A stretch of 64,000 nucleotides of DNA, taken from contig NC_057800.1 in NCBI RefSeq assembly GCF_018294505.1, positions 175,409,642 to 175,473,641 on the forward strand, given 5' to 3'. The stretch comes from Triticum aestivum (lineage: Eukaryota; Streptophyta; Magnoliopsida; Poales; Poaceae). The notes below the pieces were generated by a model. That model saw only the letters and a program-made list of their open reading frames with translations, made no database searches and was not told where the DNA came from. Below are positions 1 to 10,641 of the stretch, one piece after another. Both the position numbers and the translations under genes were made by a program. Each line of letters starts with the position of its first letter. The stretch's first letter is position 1.

Positions 1-1617
1 TCTTACCTAGGTATACCCATCCATCACCGTAAGTTGACAAACAGAAAATGGAAGTGCATCGAAGACCGATTTGAGAAGAAACTGAGTTGCTGGAAGGGCA
101 AGCTCATATCATACGGAGGCCGATTAATTCTGATAAATTTGGTGCTCACGAGTATGCCTATGTTTCTCTTATCATTCTTTGAAGTCCCAGTTGGTGTCAG
201 GAAAAGACTGGACTTTTATCGATCGCGTTTCTTTTGGCAGGGTGATGAACTCAAAAGAAAATACCGGCTAGCTAAATGGAATATCATCTGTAGACCGAAA
301 GACCAAGGGGGTCTTGGTATTGAGAATCTTGAAGTTAAGAACAGATGCCTTCTCAGTAAGTGGCTGTGGAAGCTGTCCACTGAAACTGATGCCACGTGGG
401 CGCAAATCCTTCGTAGCAAGTACCTTCAGACAAAAACTTTGTCCCAGGTGACAGTCAGGCCGACAGACTCGCCTTTCTAGAAAGGACTGATGAAAGTCAA
501 ACAATCCTTGTTTCATAGGACAAAGTTTATTATTGGCAACGATGCTGGTACGCGTTTCTGGGAGGATACTTGGCTCGGAGAGACACCCTTGGCCATTCAA
601 TATCCGTCTTTATATCATATTGTTCAACGACGTGAGGTGTTCGTTGCGACGGTATTTCAATCTATCCCCCTTAATATTCAATTCAGACGGTCGCTAGCGG
701 GCAATCGTTGGGAAGAATGGCTCCATCTAGTTAGGAGACTGATGGAGGTTCAGTTTTCTCAACAACCTGATGAATTATGCTGGAAGCTGACTAGGTCTGG
801 AGTATTCACAGTTAAATCAATGTACATTGATGTTATTAATTCGAGCTCCATTCCTACCTCCAAGCATGTTTGGGCTGTCAAAGTTCCATTGAAAATATAA
901 GTGTTTATGTGGTTTGTCCATAAACAAGTTATTTTAACAAAGGACAACTTGATAAAGCGTAATTGGACAGGACCTACTAGGTGCAGTTTCTGTGATCGGG
1001 ATGAAACGATCAAACACCTCTTTCTTGATTGCCCGTTAGCCAAAGTTCTTTGGCGGACGGTCCACATTGCTTTTAATATTACTCCACCGAATTCTGTCAA
1101 CACGTTATTTGGGACATGGCTTCATGGGGTTGAGCCTGAGTTAGCGAGACATATTTGTGTTGGAGTTTGCGCTTTGCTGTGGACTATCTGGAATTGCAGA
1201 AATGATTTGGTTTTTAACAGAACATCACGTATTCACTTTTTGCAGGTTATTTTCCGAGCCACGACAGTGATCCGTTCGTGGTCGCTACTCACTCCGATGG
1301 AGGCCAGGGAGCATTTGGTTACTGGATCTATCCGCTGGGAGATGGTAGTTCGGGATATCTTCAACCGGTTTGGATGGTGGTCATGTAATAGGATAGGCAA
1401 TTAGTTTATCTATCTCTCTTTAGACAGCCGGTTGTGGCGTCTTCGTTTTGGCTAGTTTGTGTTTCTAGCCCTTTTCAGCTCTGTGTGAGCTTTCTTTTCA
1501 GTTTTTTTCAGTTGGAGACTTTGAAACCTTATTGGAACCTTTTTATTTGATAATAAGATGGCCGTATACATCATTCTGATGCAGAGCCCGGGGAGAACCC
1601 CTTTTCAAAAAAAAAAG
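1..1617 (+). mobile_element. LINE (non-LTR retrotransposon), 3' part
   Basis: This is the 3' portion of a LINE whose 5' end lies outside the window. It carries the C-terminal half of ORF2 and then a 3' UTR that ends in a short A-tract at about 1606-1615. The tail falls inside the coding sequence of a minus-strand F-box relic, so the LINE inserted into that gene. The target duplication cannot be tested because the other end is not visible. Confidence 0.85.
34..1404 (+). pseudogene. LINE ORF2 C-terminus (end of reverse transcriptase, zf-RVT domain), two stops
   Basis: One reading frame runs through the whole stretch. The first part (34-477) resembles the end of a plant LINE reverse transcriptase, with SCWKGKLISYGGRLILI followed by a PKDQGGLGIENLEVKN segment. 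The zf-RVT region follows, with the cysteine/histidine cluster CSFCDRDETIKHLFLDC at about 982-1032. Two in-frame stops break it, a TAG at 478-480 where the family has tryptophan and a TAA at 898-900 where it usually has lysine. There is no frameshift, so decay has been by point change only. Function is inferred from the family; the copy cannot be active. Confidence 0.85.
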
Positions 1618-1982
1618 AAGTTTTGTCATTGTCAGAGTCCCATTCAAGTTTATCTTCTACCGCTTGTTTGATGTCAATGGGAGGAGTAAAATTCTCGGAG
1701 CTGTAGTTAATATCTTCTATGATCCAGGGCCCTCGAACTTGTGGGTCATACACTCCACGTGACAACATATGATGAAGATTATTGTCATGCTTAAGCACCC
1801 ACTCGGTGCCGCCACCTTGCGATTCGTTGAGGATCCACACTCGGAGTTGGGATTGATGATCAAATGATGCAACATATACCCCGTTCTCCGATCTTCCAAG
1901 ACTAATTTTTTCTCCATATTTACTCTTACCAATTTCTATGAGTGGTTTCATTGCTTGGTACGTGCAGCTTGACAGGGATATT
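1618..1982 (-). pseudogene. F-box gene relic, exon 2 (C-terminal F-box-associated region), 3' end lost
   Basis: Reading leftward from 1982, the peptide matches the C-terminal region of a large grass F-box family: ISLSSCTYQAMKPLIEIG, then LGRSENGVYVASFDHQ and RVWILNES. A plausible intron acceptor (a pyrimidine-rich stretch ending in CAG at 1983-1985) precedes it. The frame runs into the LINE tail at 1617, so the last part of the protein is missing. Exon 1 lies at 3273-2765 and 13677-13481. The family assignment is from recognition of the sequence pattern; the substrate of such an F-box protein cannot be inferred. Confidence 0.75.
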
Positions 1983-2764
1983 CTGATGAAAATAGATAAA
2001 ATCATTGATAACCAAAAGACATGTACTAAAAATATGTGTGTACCCCGCAAAAAAGAAAAAAAAAAGAAAAGAATGCTGCTCGTTTTTTTGCGTGAAAACT
2101 TTCGATCTATTCATCAACTGTCAAGGTAGTACAAAGAACACTAGAAGTAAAATTTACATCCAGGTCCGTAGACCACCTAGCGACGACTACAATCACTAGA
2201 GCAAGCCGAAGGCGCGCCGCCGTCATCGCCCCTCCCTCGTCGGAGCCGGGCAAACATTGTTGTAGTAGACAGTCAGGGAGTCATCGTGCTAGGCCCCATA
2301 GGACCAGCGCACCAGAACAGCAACCGCCGCCGATGAAGAGAAGCATAGACCAGAAGGATCCAACCTGCAGACACTCACACATAGACGAACGAAGACCGGA
2401 TCCAGTTGGATCCACCAAAGACAAACACCGACCGGATCACATGAGATCCGCCGGAGACAAACCTCCACACGCCTTTCGATGATGCTTGAAACATAACCGG
2501 GACAGGGGCTAGGCGGGGAGGACCTTATTCCATCTTCAAGAAGACGTCACCGCCTCATCTTCTTGAGCATGGCACAAACCCTAACAAAACTCAGAAAAGC
2601 ATCTAAAAACGGAGCCCTCCTGCCGGCAAGGGTCGGGATCCACCGTGCCTCCATGATCCGAGGACCATAGAAGATAAGGCGGACCGGCGGCGCCGGCGAG
2701 AGGCAAGGAAACCCTAGATGGGAGTTCGGGCATGGGCTTCTGTTTTCACCTCCGATTTAGTTGC
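1983..2764 (-). other. Probable intron of the F-box relic, filled by a retroposon
   Basis: The two coding pieces join as FVM(R)ISLS, as in the family, if this segment is removed. The left border is a normal AG acceptor. The right border reads AG|GCAACT, a GC donor, which is either a rare GC-AG intron or a GT donor that has mutated. Most of the segment is a minus-strand retroposon. Confidence 0.5.
2075..2745 (-). mobile_element. Short non-LTR retroposon, non-coding
   Basis: On the minus strand this reads as a GC-rich non-coding retroposon. It begins near a CTAGGGTTT motif at about 2715, passes repeated GGATCC- and CCGGAT-rich sequence and ends with GATGAATAGATCGAAAG and a short A-tract at about 2080-2095. 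This layout is familiar from LINE-derived non-coding copies in grasses. No reading frame is conserved. I could not find a convincing target duplication, so the exact ends are uncertain. Confidence 0.45.
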
Positions 2765-3273
2765 CTCATAACAAATTGGTTTAGCACGTAGAGTTGTCCA
2801 CCCCAGTAGGCGGAGAGTACTTGATGCATGTCCCGCGTCACCAGCCGCAGATGGGCGACGGTCCCCATGGCATCCCCTCGCCGAGTAAACGACCTCTCCT
2901 CCCAACTCGCCGTAGCAGAAGAGAAGACGTGCATGATACATGGCGACGGGGGCCATTCTACCTCCGACTCAACCCCGATGGCACGCCACGTAATGGACGG
3001 GACTATCACCACCTCGTAGTGCGGCGAGACGGCGGGGTCAAACACTATGTAGCGGTGAAGGGGGGCGACGGCGTGGTGAACCTCTTGTGGCAGTGGTGTA
3101 GGGGCGCCCAGCGCTACATGGCGGTGTTGACCACGTAGTCAAAGAGCAGGAGGAGGCCGTTGCGGTGATCCACTACGATGGCTTCTTCCATGGGGGGCAT
3201 GTAGCGGAGGAGGTTGCCGCTGATGGCTGCTGCGGCGCCGTCTCTCCTCGGCGGCCGGAAGAAGAACTCGGAG
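2765..3273 (-). pseudogene. F-box gene relic, 3' part of exon 1
   Basis: The minus strand carries family blocks in order: SEFFFRPPRRDG (3272-3237), then VVDHRNGLLLLFDYVVN, then after a frameshift FDPAVSPHYEVVIVPS, EWPPSPCIMHVFSS and WEERSFTRRGD, ending at YVLNQFVM next to the proposed intron. At least one frameshift (around 3050-3115) separates the blocks. The right edge at 3273 is the target duplication of the retroposon that split the exon, and the reading frame continues in phase into 13495. Confidence 0.75.
3259..3273 (+). repeat. 15-bp target site duplication, left copy
   Basis: AAGAAGAACTCGGAG occurs here and again at 13481-13495, directly flanking the LINE-like retroposon. Joining the two sides at this repeat restores the F-box reading frame. 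Confidence 0.85.
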
Positions 3274-3736
3274 GGAGTCTGAACAGAACCCCCACCCCCA
3301 CCCCCCACCCCCCACGGCTCCCGCGTCGTCCCCCTTGGGCAACTCGGGGGCGACTAGGGTTTCCGCCGGCGCCGCCACCCCCTCCAGCCCCCCTCCCCTT
3401 GCCGCCACCAGACGTACGCCAGCCTAGGAGGCTGCCGATGAAGGTGGCGGCGAGGCTCCCCGTCGCTTCGTCCCTTGGCGAAGGACCCTGGACGCCGGGG
3501 CGGCGGCCTCGGACGGCGAGGCGGCGCCACCTTCACGGCAGGTGGCGGGCGTGGGATGCGGCGGACGGCCTCCTCGGCAGCTTGGGCGGTGAGGAGCCGG
3601 CAGGAGGTGGTCGTGGCGTGGGCTTCTTCCACTCCAGATCTGAAGGTCGTGCTTCTCTCATCCTCTGCTCCACTCCCCCCTCTGGCGGTGTCTGATTTGT
3701 GGCTTTGGCTATCAGATCCGATGCTGGCGGGGTGAT

Positions 3737-3741
3737 GGTGG
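3737..3741 (+). repeat. 5-bp target site duplication GGTGG, left copy
   Basis: GGTGG abuts the 5' LTR here and recurs at 12426-12430 next to the 3' LTR, as expected for an LTR retrotransposon insertion. Confidence 0.9.
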
Positions 3742-5516
3742 TGTTGGAAATATGCCCTAGAGGCAATAATAAATTGATTATTATTATATTTCCTTGTTCA
3801 TGATAATCGTTTATTATCCATGCTAGAATTGTATTGATAGGAAACTCAGATACATGTGTGGATACATAGACAACACCATGTCCCTAGTAAGCCTCTAGTT
3901 GACTAGCTCGTTGATCAATAGATGGTTACGGTTTCCTGGCCATGGACATTGGATGTCATTGATAACGGGATCACATCATTAGGAGAATGATGTGATGGAC
4001 AAGACCCAATCCTAAGCCTAGCACAAGATCATGTAGTTCGTATGCTAAAGCTTTTCTAATGTCAAGTATCATTTCCTTAGACCATGAGATTGTGCAACTC
4101 CCGGATACCGTAGGAGTGCTTTGGGTGTGCCAAATGTCACAACGTAACTGGGTGGCTATAAAGGTACACTACAGGTATCTCCGAAAGTGTCTGTTGGGTT
4201 GGCACGAATCGAGACTGGGATTTGTCACTCCGTGTAAACGGAGAGGTATCTCTGGGCCCACTCGGTAGGACATCATCATAATGTGCACAATGTGATCAAG
4301 GAGTTGATCATGGGATGATGTGTTGCGGAACGAGTAAAGAGACTTGCCGGAACGAGATTGAACAAGGTATCGGGATACCGACGATCGAATCTCGGGCAAG
4401 TATCATACCGATAGACAAAGGGAATTGTATACGGGATTGATTAAGTCCTTGACATCATGGTTCATCCGATGAGATCATCGTGGAACATGTGGGAACCAAC
4501 ATGGGTATCCAGATCCCGCTGTTGGTTATTGACCGGAGGACGTCTCGGTCATGTTTGCATGGTTCCCGAACCCGTAGGGTCTACACACTTAAGGTTCGAT
4601 GACGCTAGGGTTATATGGAATAGACATATGTGGTTACCGAATGTTGTTCGGAGTCCCGGATGAGATCCCGGACATCACGAGGAGTTCCGGAATGGTCCGG
4701 AGGTAAAGATTTATATATGGGAAGTCCTGTTTTGGTCGCCGGAAAAGTTTCGGGGTTTATCGGTAACGTACCGGGACCACCGGGAGGGTCCCGAGGGTCC
4801 ACCAAGTGGGGCCACAAGCCCTGGAGGGCTGCATGGGCCAAGTGTGGGAGGGGACCAGCCCCAGGTGGGCTGGTGCGCCCCCCCACAAGGGCCCAAGGCG
4901 CCTAAGGGGAAGAGGGGGGCAAACCCTAAGGGCAGATGGGCCTTAGGGCCCATACCTGGTGCGCCTCCCTCTCCCCCTCCACCTGGCCGCCACCTAGACG
5001 AGATCTAGGGGCTGCCGCCACCCCTAGGGAGGGAACCCTAGGTGGGGGCGCAGCCCCTCCCCTCCCCCTATATATACTTGAGGTTTGGGCTGCCCAACAC
5101 ACACGAGTTTCTCTCCTTCTTGGCGCAGCCCTACCCCTCTCCCTCCTCGTCTCTTGCGGTGCTTGGCGAAGCCCTGCTGGAGTACCACGCTCCTCCACCA
5201 CCACCACGCCGTCGTGCTGCTGCTGGATGGAGTCTTCCCCAACCTCTCCTTCTCCCCTTGCTGGATCAAGGCGTAGGAGACGTCACCGGGCTGTACGTGT
5301 GTTGAACACGGAGGTGCCGTCCGTTCGGCACTAGGATCATCGGTGATTTGAATCACGACGAGTACGACTCCATCAACCCCGTTCACTTGAACGCTTCCGC
5401 GTAGCGATCTACAAGGGTATGTAGATGCACTCTCCTTCCCCTCGTTGTTGGTTTCTCCATAGATAGATCTTGGTGACACGTAGGAAAATTTTGAATTTTT
5501 GCTACGTTCCCCAACA
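3742..5516 (+). repeat. 5' LTR of the Angela-type element
   Basis: The 1775-bp repeat runs from TGTTGG to CCAACA and matches 10642-12425 almost base for base. It contains a candidate TATA box in CCCTATATATACTTGAGG at about 5067-5084. The open frames on both strands of its GC-rich part (for example around 4630-5480) recur in the other LTR and show no protein-like conservation. Confidence 0.95.
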
Positions 5517-5517
5517 G

Positions 5518-5530
5518 TGGCATCATGGGC
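5518..5530 (+). other. Primer-binding site of the Angela-type element
   Basis: TGGCATCATGGGC begins two bases after the LTR. It is a diverged form of the TGGTATCAGAGC initiator-Met tRNA complement used by most plant Copia elements. Confidence 0.6.
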
Positions 5531-6487
5531 TAGGTCTATGCGTAGTTTCTATGCACGAGTAGAACACAAAGTAGTTGTGGGCGTTGATTTTGTTCAATAT
5601 GCTTACCGTTACTAGTCCAATCTTGATTCGGCGGCATCGTGGGATGAAGCGGCCCGGACCGACCTTACACGTACTCTTACGTGAGACTGGTTCCACCGAC
5701 TGACATGCACTAGTTGCATAAGCTGGCTAGCGGGTGTCTGTCTCTCCCACTTTAGTCGGATCGGATTCGATGAAAAGGGTCCTTATGAAGGGTAAATAGC
5801 AATTGGCATATCACATTGTGGTTTTTGCGTAGGTAAGAAACGTTCTTGCTAGAAACCCATAGCAGCCACATAAAACATGCAAACAACAATTAGAGGACGT
5901 CTAACTTGTTTTTGCAGGGTATGCTATGTGATGTGATATGGCCAAGAAGAATGTGATGAATGATATGTGATGTATGAGATTGATCATGTTCTTGTAATAG
6001 GAATCACGACTTGCATGTCGATGAGTATGACAACCGGCAGGAGCCATAGGAGTTATCTTTATTTATTATATGACCTGCGTGTCATTGAACAATGCCATGT
6101 AATTACTTTACTTTATTGCTAACCGTTAGTTGTAGTAGTAGAAGTAATAGTTGGCGAGACAACTTCATGAAGACACGATGATGGAGATCATGATGATGGA
6201 GATCATGGTGTCATGCCGGTGACGATGATGATCATGGAGCCCCGAAGATGGAGATCAAAAGGAGCAATATGATATTGGCCATATCATGTCACTATTTGAT
6301 TGCATGTGATGTTTATCATGTTTATACATCTTATTTGCTTAGAACGACGGTAGTAAATAAGATGATCCCTCATTAAAATTTTAAGAAAGTGTTCCCCCTA
6401 ACTGTGCACCGTTGTGAAAGTTCGTCGTTTCGAAGCACCACGTGATGATCGGGTGTGATAGATTCTTACGTTCGAATACAACGGGTG

Positions 6488-6587
6488 TTGACGAGCCTAG
6501 CATGTACAGACATGGCCTCGGAACACATGCAAAACACTTAGGTTGACTTGACGAGCCTAGCATGTACAGACATGGCCTCGGAACACA
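6488..6587 (+). repeat. 40-bp direct repeat inside the Angela-type interior
   Basis: The block beginning TTGACGAGCCTAGCATG and ending CTCGGAACACA occurs at about 6488-6527 and again at about 6548-6587, a 60-bp period, perfect except at the edges. It lies in the untranslated leader/gag region. Confidence 0.8.
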
Positions 6588-8037
6588 AGAGACCGAAAGT
6601 TCGAGCATGAGTCGTATGGTAGATACGATCAACATGAAGATGTTCACCGACGTTGACTAGTCCGTCTCACGTGATGATCGGACACGGCCTAGTTGACTCG
6701 GATCATGTAATCACTTAGATGACTAGAGGGATGTCTATCTGAGTGGGAGTTCATAAGATGAACTTAATTATCCTGAACATAGTCAAAGGTCTTCACAAAT
6801 TATGTCATGGCTCGCGCTTCAGTTCTACTGTTTAGATATGTTCCTAGAGAAAATTTAGTTGAAAGTTGATAGTAGAAATTATGCAGACAGTAAAAGGCTT
6901 ATGTCCTTAATGCACCGCTCAGTGTGCTGAACCTCGAACGTCGTCTGTGGATGTTGCGAACATCTGACATACACATTTTGATAACTACGTGATAGTTCAG
7001 TTAAACGGTTTAGAGTTGAGGCACCGAAGACGTTTTAAAATGTCGCGAAACATATGAGATGTTTTGAGGGCTGAAATTGGGATTTCAGGCTCGTGCCCAC
7101 GTCAAGAGGTATAAGACCTCCGACGATTTTCTTAGCCCGCAAACTAAGGGAGAAAAGCTCAATTGTTGAGCTTGTGCTCAGATTGTCTGAGTACAACAAT
7201 CGCTTGAATCGAGTGGGAGTTGATCTTCCAGATGAGATAGTGATGGTTCTCCAAAGTCACTGCCACCAAGCTACTAGAGCTTCGTGATGAACTATAACAT
7301 ATCAGGGATAGATATGATCCTTGAGCTATTCGCGACACCGCGAAAGTAGAAATCAAAAGGGAGCATCAATCCTTGATGGTTAGTAAAACCACTAGTTTCA
7401 AGAAGGGCAAGGGCAAGAAAGGGATACTTCATGGAACAACAAATCAGTTGCTGTTCTAGTGAAGAAACCTAAAGTTGAACCCAAGCCCGAGACTAAATGC
7501 TTCTGTAATAAGGGGAACAGTCACTGAAGCAGAACCACCCTAGATACTTGGTAGATGAGAAGGCTGGCAAGGTCGAGAGAAGTATATTGGATATACATTA
7601 TAATGTGTACTTTACTAGTACTCCTAGTAGCACCAGGGTATTAGATACCGGTTCGGTTGCTAAGTGTTAGTAACTCGAAACAAAAGGCTACGGAATAAAC
7701 GGAGACTAGCTAAAAGGTGAGATGACGATATGTGTTGGAAGTTTTTCCCAAGCTTGATGTGATCAAGCATCGCACGCTCCCTCTACCATCGAGATTGGTG
7801 TTTGCGTTGAGCATAGATGTGATTGGATTATGTCTATCGCAATACGGTTATTCATTTAAGGAGAATAATGGTTACTCTGTTTATTTGAATAATACCTTCA
7901 ATGGTCTTACACCTAAAATGAATGGTTTATTGAATCTCAATCATAGTGATACACATGTTCATGCCAAAAGATATAAGATAGTAATGATAGTACCACCTAC
8001 TTGTGGCACTGCCACTTAAGTCATATCGGTATAAAAC

Positions 8038-8198
8038 GCATGAAGAAGCTCCATGTTGATGGATCTTTGGACTCTCTTGTTTTTGAAAAGTTTGAGACAT
8101 GCAAACCATGTCTATTGGTGTATATGCATGAAGAAACTCCATGCAAATGGACCGTTTGGACTCACTTGATTTTGAATCACTTGAGACATGCAAATCAT
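8038..8198 (+). repeat. Degenerate tandem duplication of the integrase zinc-finger segment
   Basis: GCATGAAGAAGCTCCATG at about 8039 and GCATGAAGAAACTCCATG at about 8127 begin two related units of about 70-88 bp. Both include the TTTGGACTC and GAGACATGCAAA blocks. The pre-integrase zinc-finger segment was copied locally and then diverged. Confidence 0.65.
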
Positions 8199-10499
8199 AC
8201 CACATGGGCAAGATGACTGAAAGCCTCGTTTTCAGTAAAATGGAACTAGAAAGCAACTTGTTGGAAGTAATACATCTTGATGTGCGCAGTCCAATGAGTG
8301 CTGAGGCATGTAGTGGATATCATTATGTTCTTACTTCATAGATGATTTGAGTAGATACTGAGTATATTTACTTGATGAAACATAAGTCTGAATTATTGAA
8401 AGGTTCAAGTAATTTCAGAGTGAAGTTGAACATCGTCATGACAAGAGGATAAAATGTCTATGATATGATCGTAGGGATGAATATCTGAATTACGAGTTTG
8501 GCACAGAATTAAGACATTGTGGAAATTGTTTCACAACCAATACAGCCAGGAACACCATGGTGTGATGGTGTGTCTGTACATCATAACTGCACCCTATTGG
8601 ATATGATGCATACCATGATGTCTCTTATCGAATTACCATGATAGTTTATGGGTTAGGCATTAGAGACAACCACATTCACTTTAAAAATGGCACCACGTAA
8701 TTCCGATGAGATGACACCGTATGAACTATGGTTTAGAGAAACCTAATCTGTCATTTCTTAAAAAGTTTGGGGCTGCAACGCTTATGTGAAAAAGTTTCAG
8801 GCAGATAAGCTCGAACCCAAAGCGGATAAATGCATCTTCATAGGACACCCAAAACAGTTGGGTATACCTCCTGTCTCAGATCCAAAAGCAATAAGGGATT
8901 GTTTCTAGAATCGGGTCCTTTCTCGAGGAAAATTTTCTCTCGAAAGAATTGAGTGGGAGGATGGTGGAGACTTTATGAGGTTATTGAACCGTCTCTTCAA
9001 CTAGTGTGTGGCAGGGCACAGGGAGTTGTTCCTGTGGCACCTACACCAATTGAAGTGGAAGCTTATGATAGTGATCATGAAACTTCAGATCAAGTCACTA
9101 CCAAACCTTGTGGGATGACAAGGATGTGTACTACTTCAGAGTGGTACGTAATCCTGTCTTGGAAGTCATGTTGCTAGACAACAATGAACCTACGAGCTAT
9201 GAAGAAGCGATGGTGGGCCTGGATTCCAAAATGGCTCAAGGCCATATAATCCGAGAGAGGATCCATGTATGAAAACAAAGTGTAGACTTTGGCAGAATGG
9301 CTCGATGGTCGTAAGGCTATTGAGTACAGATGGATTTTAAAAGGAAGACGAACAATGATGGTATGTATCACCATTAAGAAAGCTCGACTTGTTGTTAAGA
9401 TGTTTTTCAACAAGTTCAAGGAGTTGACTACGATGAGACTTTCTCACTCGTAGCGATGCTAAGAGTCTGTTGGAATTATATTAGCGATTATTGCATTATT
9501 TATGAAATCTTGCAGATAGGATGTCAAAAACCATTGTTTCCTCGACGAATTTCTTGAGGAAAGGTTGTATGTGATACAACCGGAAGGTTTTGTCAATCCT
9601 GAAAGATGCTAACAAGTATGCAAAGCTCCAGCAATCCTTCTAAGGACTGGAGTAAGCATCTCGGAGTTAGAATGTATGCTTTGATGAGATGATCAAAGTT
9701 TTGGGTGTATACAAAGTTTATGAGAAACTTGTATTTCCAAAGAAGTGAGTGGGAGCACTATAGAATTTCTGATGAGTATATGTTGTTAACATATTGTTGA
9801 TCGGAAATGATGTAGAATTTCTGGAAAGCATGCAGAGTTATTTGAAAAGTGTTTTTCAATGGAAAGCCTGGATTAAGCTACTTGAACATTGAGCATCAAG
9901 ATCTATAAGGATAGATCAAAACGCTTAATGGTACTTTCAAATGAGCACATACCTTGACATGATCTTGAAGATGTTCAAGATGGATCAGTCAAAGAAGGAG
10001 TTCTTGCCTGAGTTGTAAGGTATGAAGTTAAGACTTAAAGCTCGACCACGGCAGAAGAAAGAGGAAGGACGAAGGTCGTCCCCTATGCTTTTGCCATAGG
10101 CTCTCTACAGTATGCTATGCTGTGTGCCGCACCTGAAGTGTGCCTTGCCATGAGTCAGTCAAGGGGTACAAGAGTGATCCAAGAATGGATCACAGGACAG
10201 CGGTCAAAGTTATCCTTAGTAACTAGTGGACTAAGGAATTTTCTCGATTATGGAGGTGGTAAAAGAGTTCGTCGTAAAGGGTTACGCCGATGCAAACTTT
10301 CACACTAATCCAGATTATTCTGAGTAGTAAACTGGATTCATATAGTAGAACAATTATTTGGAATAGCTCCAAATAGAACGTGGTAGCTGCATCTAGGAGA
10401 TGACATAGAGATTTGTAAAGCACACACGGATCTGAAAGATTCAGACCCGTTGACTATAACATCTCTCACAAGCATAACATGATCAAACCCAGAACTCAT

Positions 10500-10640
10500 C
10501 GAGTGTTAATCACATGGTAATGTGAACTAGATTATTGACTCTAGTAAACTCTTTGGGTGTTAGTCACATGGGGATGTGACCTTGAGTGTTAATCACATAT
10601 CGATGTGAACTGGATTATTGACTCTAGTGCAAGTGGGAGA
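10500..10640 (+). repeat. Short repeats and polypurine tract before the 3' LTR
   Basis: Three units of the form GTGTTAGTCACATNNNGATGTGA lie within about 100 bp, two of them with a following TGGATTATTGACTCTAGT block. The last leads into AAGTGGGAGA at 10631-10640, the likely plus-strand priming tract just upstream of the LTR at 10642. Confidence 0.6.
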
Positions 10641-10641
10641 C

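Larger units (their letters stand above)
5590..10600 (+). pseudogene. Degenerate Copia gag-pol
   Basis: Only fragments survive. There is a gag-like piece (VELVLRLSEYNNRLNRVG at about 7168), a pre-integrase piece (CHLSHIGIKRMKKLH from 8004), an RT piece around 9541-9600 (FLDEFLEERLYVIQPEGF) and an RNase H-adjacent piece (SLQYAML at about 10100). Stops and frameshifts are frequent in all frames. Copia order is kept, so this is a decayed polyprotein rather than unrelated filler. It cannot supply its own replication functions. Confidence 0.75.

Noticed and set aside
4630..5480. Open frames of 90-150 codons inside the Angela-type LTR
   Set aside because: The same frames occur in the other LTR (11538-12388); they are repeat sequence, not genes.
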